NCBI GenBank assembly: GCA_017880705.1
Contig: JADGRS010000041.1
Location: forward strand, 1 to 12,981
Direction of reading: 5' to 3'
From: Burkholderiales bacterium
GTDB taxonomy: Bacteria > Pseudomonadota > Gammaproteobacteria > Burkholderiales > Usitatibacteraceae
DNA length: 12,981 bases
The position numbers and the translations under genes are program-made. Shown in pieces: positions 9,240 to 12,981 of this stretch; within the stretch, counting starts at the first letter, position 1; every line of letters begins with the position of its first letter. The notes beneath the pieces are model-generated. The model was not told the DNA's origin, did no database searches, and saw only the letters and a program-made list of their open reading frames with translations.

Positions 9240-9977
9240 ATGCTGATCATCCCCGCGATCGACTTGAAGGACGGCCACTGCGTGCGCCTCGAGCAGGGCC
9301 GCATGGATTCCGCCACGGTGTTCTCGAAGGAGCCCGGCAAGGCCGCGGCGCAGTGGGCCGGAAAGGGCGCGCGCAGGCTCCATGTCGTCGACCTGAACGG
9401 CGCCGTCTCGGGCAAGCCGCGCAACGAGGCGGCCATCAAGGACATCATCGGCTCGGTCGATTCCGATATTCCGGTGCAGCTGGGCGGCGGGATCCGCGAC
9501 CTCGACACCATCGAGCGCTACCTGGACGACGGCGTGTCCTTCGTCATCATCGGCACCGCGGCGGTGAAGAATCCGGGGTTCCTGCACGAGGCGTGCGATG
9601 CGTTCCCCGGCCACATCATCGTCGGGCTCGACGCGAAGGACGGCAAGGTCGCCACCGACGGCTGGTCGAAGCTCACCGGTCACGACGTGGTCGATCTCGC
9701 CAAGCGCTTCCAGGACTACGGCGTCGAAGCGGTGATCTACACCGACATCGGCCGCGACGGGATGATGACCGGCGTCAACATCGAGGCGACCGTGCGTCTC
9801 GCGCAGGCGCTCTCGGTCCCCGTGATCGCGAGCGGCGGTCTCAACAGCCTCGACGACGTCAAGGCGCTGATGGCGGTGGAATCCGAAGGCATCACGGCGT
9901 GCATCACGGGGCGCGCCATCTACGAGGGAAAGCTCGATTTCGCCGCGGCGGTGAAGCTCGCTTCCGGCGGCGCGTGA
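9240..9977 (+). CDS. hisA: ProFAR isomerase HisA
   Basis: A 245-residue TIM-barrel enzyme that isomerises ProFAR to PRFAR by an Amadori rearrangement. Catalytic aspartates fit Asp8 ([10 protein letters not shown]) and Asp131 (VGLDAKDG), with Asp169 in [14 protein letters not shown]. The two half-barrel phosphate sites are visible as QLGGGIRD (80-87) and IASGGLNSL (197-205), followed by [13 protein letters not shown]. PriA-type bifunctionality is not expected, because that form is actinobacterial. It lies 15 bases after hisH, with the C-rich context CGACCCACC before the ATG. Its TGA overlaps the GTG of hisF. Confidence 0.96.
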   Translation: MLIIPAIDLKDGHCVRLEQGRMDSATVFSKEPGKAAAQWAGKGARRLHVVDLNGAVSGKPRNEAAIKDIIGSVDSDIPVQLGGGIRDLDTIERYLDDGVSFVIIGTAAVKNPGFLHEACDAFPGHIIVGLDAKDGKVATDGWSKLTGHDVVDLAKRFQDYGVEAVIYTDIGRDGMMTGVNIEATVRLAQALSVPVIASGGLNSLDDVKALMAVESEGITACITGRAIYEGKLDFAAAVKLASGGA

Positions 9978-10735
9978 GCCTCGCCAAGCGCATCATCCCG
10001 TGCCTCGACGTGCACGCGGGGCGCGTCGTGAAGGGCGTGAACTTCGTGGCCCTGCGCGACGCCGGCGATCCGGTGGAGACCGCGCGCACCTACGATGCCG
10101 CGGGCGCGGACGAGATCGCGTTCCTCGACATCACCGCCTCGAGCGACGCCCGCGACACCATCATCGACGTGATCGAGCGCGTCGCCGACGAGGTCTTCAT
10201 TCCCCTCACCGTCGGCGGCGGCGTGCGCTCGGTGGAGGATGTGCGCCGGCTGCTCAACGCGGGCGCGGACAAGGTGAGCATCAACACCGCCGCCGTGGAC
10301 GACCCCGAACTCGTGGCGCGCGCCGCATCGCGGTTCGGCTCGCAGGCCATCGTCATCGCCATCGACGCGCGCGCCGCGGGCGCGGGCCGGTGGGAGGTCT
10401 TCACCCACGGCGGGCGCAAGGCGCGCGGACTCGATGTCGTAGAATGGGCGCGCGAAATGGCGCGGCGCGGCGCGGGTGAAATCCTCCTCACGAGCATGGA
10501 TCGCGACGGAACGAAGGCGGGCTTCGACATCGAGCTCACGCGCTCGGTGTCCGAGGCGGTGACGGTGCCGGTGATCGCGAGCGGCGGCGTGGGAACGCTC
10601 GAGCATCTCGCGCTCGGCATCGAGCAGGGACGCGCGGACGCCGTCCTCGCGGCCTCGGTGTTCCACTTCGGCGAGATCACCATCGCGCAGGCGAAGCGCT
10701 TCCTCGCCGCGCGCGGAATCGAGATGCGATTGTGA
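9974..10735 (+). CDS. hisF: Imidazole glycerol phosphate synthase cyclase subunit HisF
   Basis: A 253-residue TIM-barrel partner of HisH. It uses ammonia to convert PRFAR into imidazole glycerol phosphate and AICAR. Catalytic Asp12 ([15 protein letters not shown]) and Asp131 (IAIDARA) are present, as are Lys20 and Lys100, the positions of the loop and ammonia-gate lysines in studied HisF proteins. Phosphate sites are VGGGVRS (80-86) and [11 protein letters not shown] (201-211). The protein ends at ARGIEMRL. The GTG start overlaps the hisA stop as GTGA and gives the normal N-terminus [12 protein letters not shown]. HisA and HisF share the same half-barrel ancestry, visible in the paired GGG and ASGG motifs. 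Confidence 0.97.
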   Translation: MSLAKRIIPCLDVHAGRVVKGVNFVALRDAGDPVETARTYDAAGADEIAFLDITASSDARDTIIDVIERVADEVFIPLTVGGGVRSVEDVRRLLNAGADKVSINTAAVDDPELVARAASRFGSQAIVIAIDARAAGAGRWEVFTHGGRKARGLDVVEWAREMARRGAGEILLTSMDRDGTKAGFDIELTRSVSEAVTVPVIASGGVGTLEHLALGIEQGRADAVLAASVFHFGEITIAQAKRFLAARGIEMRL

Positions 10736-11136
10736 ATGCGAACGACTGGATCGAGCGGGTGGCGTGGAATGCCGACGGGCTGGTTCCCGCCGTGGCGCAG
10801 GACGCGACATCGGGCGAGGTGCTGATGGTCGCGTGGATGAATCGCGATTCGCTCGAGCGAACCGCCGAATCGGGCGAGGCGCATTACTGGTCGCGCTCGC
10901 GCCGATCGCTCTGGAGAAAGGGCGAGACCTCGGGACATACGCAGCGTGTCCTGGAGATTCGCCTCGATTGCGACGCGGACACGGTGCTGCTGCGCGTGGA
11001 GTCCGTGGCGGGGATCGCGTGCCACACGGGGCGCAGGCGCTGCTTCTTCAGCGTGCTCGAATCGGGACCGCGCGGGCGCCGCTGGGTCGAGACCGATCCG
11101 GTGATCGGCGCGGGGCGGGAGAAAGCCGATGGCTGA
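10732..11136 (+). CDS. hisI: Phosphoribosyl-AMP cyclohydrolase HisI
   Basis: A 134-residue zinc- and magnesium-dependent hydrolase that opens the adenine ring of phosphoribosyl-AMP, the third step of the pathway. The family core is intact: [11 protein letters not shown] (31-41), [17 protein letters not shown] (52-68), the metal-binding DCDADTVL (Asp79, Asp81, Asp83 with Cys80) and the zinc cysteines Cys97 and Cys104 in [13 protein letters not shown]. It is a stand-alone protein, while E. coli has a HisI-HisE fusion. The GTG start overlaps the hisF stop as GTGA. The stop lies 8 bases inside hisE. Confidence 0.96.
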   Translation: MNANDWIERVAWNADGLVPAVAQDATSGEVLMVAWMNRDSLERTAESGEAHYWSRSRRSLWRKGETSGHTQRVLEIRLDCDADTVLLRVESVAGIACHTGRRRCFFSVLESGPRGRRWVETDPVIGAGREKADG

Positions 11137-11461
11137 ACGCGGGATCCTCGAGCGCCTCGAAGCGGCGATCGCCGCGCGCCGCGGCGCCGACCCGTCGGCG
11201 TCCTACGTCGCGTCGCTCAACGCCAAAGGGCTCGACCACATCCTCGAGAAAGTCGCCGAGGAGGCCGTCGAGACGGTGATCGCGTCCAAGTCCGGGGAGC
11301 GCTCCGCGATCGTCCACGAGACCGCGGACCTCTGGTTCCATTGCCTCGTGATGCTCGCGTGGCACGGCATTGCGGCGAGCGAGGTGCTCGCCGAGCTCGA
11401 GCGGCGCGAGGGCCGCTCCGGAATCGACGAGAAGGCATCCCGGACGAAAGGAGCTTCCTGA
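11129..11461 (+). CDS. hisE: Phosphoribosyl-ATP pyrophosphatase HisE
   Basis: A 110-residue all-helical MazG-like hydrolase that removes pyrophosphate from phosphoribosyl-ATP, the second step of the pathway. The metal-binding signature is [18 protein letters not shown] (Glu44, Glu45, Glu48) followed by [14 protein letters not shown] (Glu64, Asp67). Length is normal for a stand-alone HisE. The ATG at 11129 overlaps the hisI stop by 8 bases. The final codons carry the ribosome site of the next gene (AAAGGAG at 11447-11453), and the TGA shares one base with its ATG. It completes the nine-gene his run. Confidence 0.95.
   Translation: MAERGILERLEAAIAARRGADPSASYVASLNAKGLDHILEKVAEEAVETVIASKSGERSAIVHETADLWFHCLVMLAWHGIAASEVLAELERREGRSGIDEKASRTKGAS
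11447..11453 (+). promoter_or_regulatory. Strong Shine-Dalgarno sequence for the HIT gene
   Basis: AAAGGAG lies 7 bases before the ATG at 11461, inside the end of hisE. It fixes the start of the HIT gene. It stands out because most other starts in the window have no clear ribosome site. Confidence 0.75.
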
Positions 11462-11820
11462 TGGTCGCGAAATCCGACTGCATCTTCTGCAAGATCGTCG
11501 CGGGCGCCATCCCGAGCCGCAAGGTGTACGAGGACGACGACATGCTCGCCTTCCACGACATCAACCCGCTCGCTCCCGTGCACTTCATGATGATCCTCAA
11601 GGACCACGTCGACTCGCTCGCCACGGTGACCGACGCCCATGCCGCGGTGCTGGGCAGGATGATGGCGAAGGCGGGGCGCCTCGCGCGCGAGCAGGGCGCG
11701 ACCGACGGCTTCCGGACCATCGTCAACACGGGGCGGATCGGCAGGCAGGACGTGTATCATTTGCACATACACATCATCGGCGGCCCCGATCCCCTTCCAC
11801 GCATGATCGCGAAGGACTAG
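11461..11820 (+). CDS. hinT: HIT-family purine nucleoside phosphoramidase (HinT-like)
   Basis: A 119-residue histidine-triad protein. The triad is HLHIHII (His100, His102, His104); His102 should be the nucleophile that attacks the phosphoramidate of substrates such as AMP-lysine. [13 protein letters not shown] at residues 7-19 has the CxxC pair (Cys7, Cys10) that binds zinc in many members. [15 protein letters not shown] and the C-terminal [13 protein letters not shown] agree with bacterial HinT. The frame is open further upstream, but the AAAGGAG site and family length support the ATG at 11461, one base overlapping the hisE stop. HIT genes next to hisE and tatA are common in betaproteobacteria. 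A link to histidine synthesis is not established. Physiological substrate unknown. Confidence 0.93.
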   Translation: MVAKSDCIFCKIVAGAIPSRKVYEDDDMLAFHDINPLAPVHFMMILKDHVDSLATVTDAHAAVLGRMMAKAGRLAREQGATDGFRTIVNTGRIGRQDVYHLHIHIIGGPDPLPRMIAKD

Positions 11821-11821
11821 G

Positions 11822-11827
11822 CAGGAG
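11822..11827 (+). promoter_or_regulatory. Strong Shine-Dalgarno sequence for tatA
   Basis: CAGGAG ends 7 bases before the tatA ATG at 11835, in the 14-base gap after the HIT gene. It decides the tatA start and predicts efficient translation, unlike tatB, which has no comparable site. Confidence 0.7.
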
Positions 11828-11834
11828 CAATCCC

Positions 11835-12056
11835 ATGGGTTCATTGAGCATCTGGCACTTGTTGATTCTGTTGTTGGTCGTGCTCCTCATCTTCGGCACC
11901 AAGAAGCTGCGCAACATCGGCGCCGACTTGGGCGGCGCCGTGAAGGGCTTCAAGGACGGAATGAAGAGCGACGACGACGTCAAGAAGCCCGCCGGCGAGA
12001 TCGCGGCCTCCGCAAGCACCATCGAGGGCGAGGTCCGGGACAAGCAAAAGAGCTGA
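11835..12056 (+). CDS. tatA: Twin-arginine translocase subunit TatA
   Basis: A 73-residue inner-membrane protein that oligomerises to form the pore-like element for folded proteins with twin-arginine signal peptides. The layout is typical: short N-terminus with a polar His8 (SIWHLL, where E. coli has Gln8), one membrane helix (about 7-20), the [10 protein letters not shown] hinge (20-29) and an amphipathic helix with [14 protein letters not shown] (31-44), then a short acidic tail. The KKLRNIG and GFKDGM wording separates TatA from TatB. It starts 14 bases after the HIT gene with a good ribosome site. A 7-bp hairpin follows its stop. Confidence 0.96.
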   Translation: MGSLSIWHLLILLLVVLLIFGTKKLRNIGADLGGAVKGFKDGMKSDDDVKKPAGEIAASASTIEGEVRDKQKS

Positions 12057-12061
12057 TCGTC

Positions 12062-12079
12062 CCGGGCGCAGCCGCCCGG
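12062..12079 (+). promoter_or_regulatory. Perfect GC hairpin between tatA and tatB
   Basis: CCGGGCG at 12062-12068 pairs perfectly with CGCCCGG at 12073-12079 around a 4-base loop. It starts 5 bases after the tatA stop and ends 16 bases before the tatB ATG. No T-run follows, so it is not a classical terminator; it could attenuate transcription, protect the tatA mRNA end, or limit tatB translation. This fits the known need for more TatA than TatB and TatC. Confidence 0.5.
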
Positions 12080-12095
12080 TGACCATCCGGATTTC

Positions 12096-12518
12096 ATGTT
12101 CGACTTCGGGTTTTCCAAGCTTCTCCTGATCGGCATCGTCGCTTTGGTGGTGATTGGGCCCGAACGCCTGCCGCGCGTCGCGCGCACGCTCGGCCATCTT
12201 TACGGGCGGCTGCAGCGCTACGTGACCCAGGTGAAGGCGGACATCAACCGCGAGATCGATGTCGCCGAGCTCGGCAAGGTGAAGACCGAGTTCGAGAACG
12301 CCGCGCGCTCTTTCCAGTCGGACGTCGAGGCGAAGGTCTCCGAGGCCGAACGCGAGATTCGCGAGGCGCACGCTTCGCTGGAGCGCGCGATCGACACCAG
12401 CGCGCAGGCCGCCAACGAGGCTTCGGCGCCCACGGCGCCGCAGGCCTCGCCGCAGCTCGAGCTCGGCATCGAGGAGCCGGCGTCCCCGAGCGAGCCGCGC
12501 GACAAGGCGGCAGGCTGA
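12096..12518 (+). CDS. tatB: Twin-arginine translocase subunit TatB
   Basis: A 140-residue protein that forms the twin-arginine signal receptor complex with TatC. MFDFGFSKLLLIGIVALVVIGPERLP gives the membrane helix (about 6-20) and the GP hinge (Gly21-Pro22), followed by a long charged amphipathic and probably coiled helix (about 23-105) and a Pro/Ala/Ser-rich disordered tail. RVARTLGHLYGRLQRYVTQVKADI is typical of betaproteobacterial TatB. Residue 8 is Lys where E. coli has Glu, which I recall as normal for this class. No clear ribosome site precedes the ATG. tatC begins one base after the stop. Confidence 0.95.
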   Translation: MFDFGFSKLLLIGIVALVVIGPERLPRVARTLGHLYGRLQRYVTQVKADINREIDVAELGKVKTEFENAARSFQSDVEAKVSEAEREIREAHASLERAIDTSAQAANEASAPTAPQASPQLELGIEEPASPSEPRDKAAG

Positions 12519-12519
12519 C

Positions 12520-12981
12520 TTGGCGAGCGAGCCCGCCGCGCAGGAGGGCCAGGAGACCTTTCTCTCCCACCTGATCGAGTTGCGCGAGCGGCTGGTGCGC
12601 AGCCTCATCGCGATCGGCATCCTCTGCCTGCCCGCCCTCTACTACAGCTCCGAGCTCTACGACCTGCTCGCGATGCCGCTCATCAACTCGCTGCCGCAGG
12701 GATCGAGGATGATCGCCACCGGCGTCATCACGCCCTTCCTCATTCCGATGAAGATCGCCCTCGTGGCGGCGTTCGTCGGCGCGCTGCCGTACGTCCTGTA
12801 CCAGGCCTGGGCATTCGTCGCCCCCGGACTCTACGTCCACGAGAAGCGGCTCGTCCTGCCGCTCATCGTGAGCAGCACGCTGCTCTTCCTCGTCGGGATG
12901 GCGTTCTGCTATTTCATCGTTTTCGGGAGAGTGTTCCAGTTCATCGCGAACTTCGCTCCGAAGAGCATCTCGGTGGCGCCG
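12520..12981 (+). CDS. tatC: Twin-arginine translocase subunit TatC, N-terminal part (3' truncated)
   Basis: The frame is open from a TTG at 12520 to the window end, giving 154 of about 250 residues. TatC is the six-helix inner-membrane core of the receptor that binds the twin-arginine motif. Visible: the cytoplasmic N-terminus ETFLSHLIELRERLVRS, helix 1 (about 28-42), the periplasmic LPQGSRMIATGVITPFLIPMK, helix 2, the conserved loop QAWAFVAPGLYVHEKR with Phe99 and Glu108 at the positions of E. coli Phe94 and Glu103, and helix 3. The TTG start is one base after the tatB stop, with AAGGCGG at 12504-12510 as ribosome site. No ATG or GTG gives a complete N-terminus. The C-terminal three helices lie outside the window. 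Confidence 0.93.
   Translation, partial: MASEPAAQEGQETFLSHLIELRERLVRSLIAIGILCLPALYYSSELYDLLAMPLINSLPQGSRMIATGVITPFLIPMKIALVAAFVGALPYVLYQAWAFVAPGLYVHEKRLVLPLIVSSTLLFLVGMAFCYFIVFGRVFQFIANFAPKSISVAP

Noticed and set aside
8472..9683. Long open frame on the - strand opposite hisB, hisH and hisA (403 codons)
   Set aside because: It spans three well-supported genes, has compositionally biased protein sequence and no domain. It is a shadow of GC-rich coding DNA.
12117..12119. Lys8 in TatB where E. coli has the functionally studied Glu8
   Set aside because: As I recall, betaproteobacterial TatB proteins often have SK in this position, so it looks like a class feature and not a defect.
12721..12723. 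Gly68 in TatC in place of the Asp of the E. coli MIATDV segment
   Set aside because: I recall MIATGV-type sequences in other betaproteobacterial TatC proteins, and the surrounding fold is intact, so it is probably ordinary variation.

Overview
This window is a run of 21 tightly packed genes, all on the + strand, in very GC-rich DNA (roughly two thirds G+C by eye). Protein wording and gene order point to a betaproteobacterium: an mla locus followed by a YadGH-type ABC transporter, an IbaG/BolA protein, murA, a complete hisGDCBHAFIE run, a HIT protein and tatABC is a layout I know from that class. Short-form HisG, separate HisI and HisE, and a dehydratase-only HisB fit the same assignment. I cannot name the genus.

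Layout. Positions 1-1745 hold the end of mlaE and then mlaD, mlaC and mlaB, which retrieve phospholipids from the outer membrane. Positions 1742-3423 hold an ABC ATPase and an ABC-2 permease (YadG/YadH type). Positions 3433-4962 hold a BolA/IbaG protein and murA, the first committed step of peptidoglycan synthesis. Positions 4959-11461 hold nine histidine genes. Positions 11461-11820 encode a HIT-family nucleotide hydrolase. Positions 11835-12981 hold tatA, tatB and the first 154 codons of tatC, cut by the window end.

How it works together. The envelope block (lipid transport, an exporter of unknown substrate, cell wall) runs directly into amino-acid synthesis and then into folded-protein export. 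Ten junctions overlap by 1-8 bases, many as GTGA or ATGA, so translational coupling is likely. The largest gap is 66 bases (769-834), and I see no intrinsic terminator with a T-run. The only strong intergenic structures are two T-less GC hairpins, before murA and between tatA and tatB. Partners needed but not in the window are mlaF, mlaA, hisZ and a histidinol-phosphate phosphatase.

I found no mobile element, CRISPR array, RNA gene, pseudogene or unknown defence-like system. This is a conserved housekeeping region. The points worth a second look are regulatory (hairpins, candidate internal promoters, start contexts) and missing-partner observations, not a new system.
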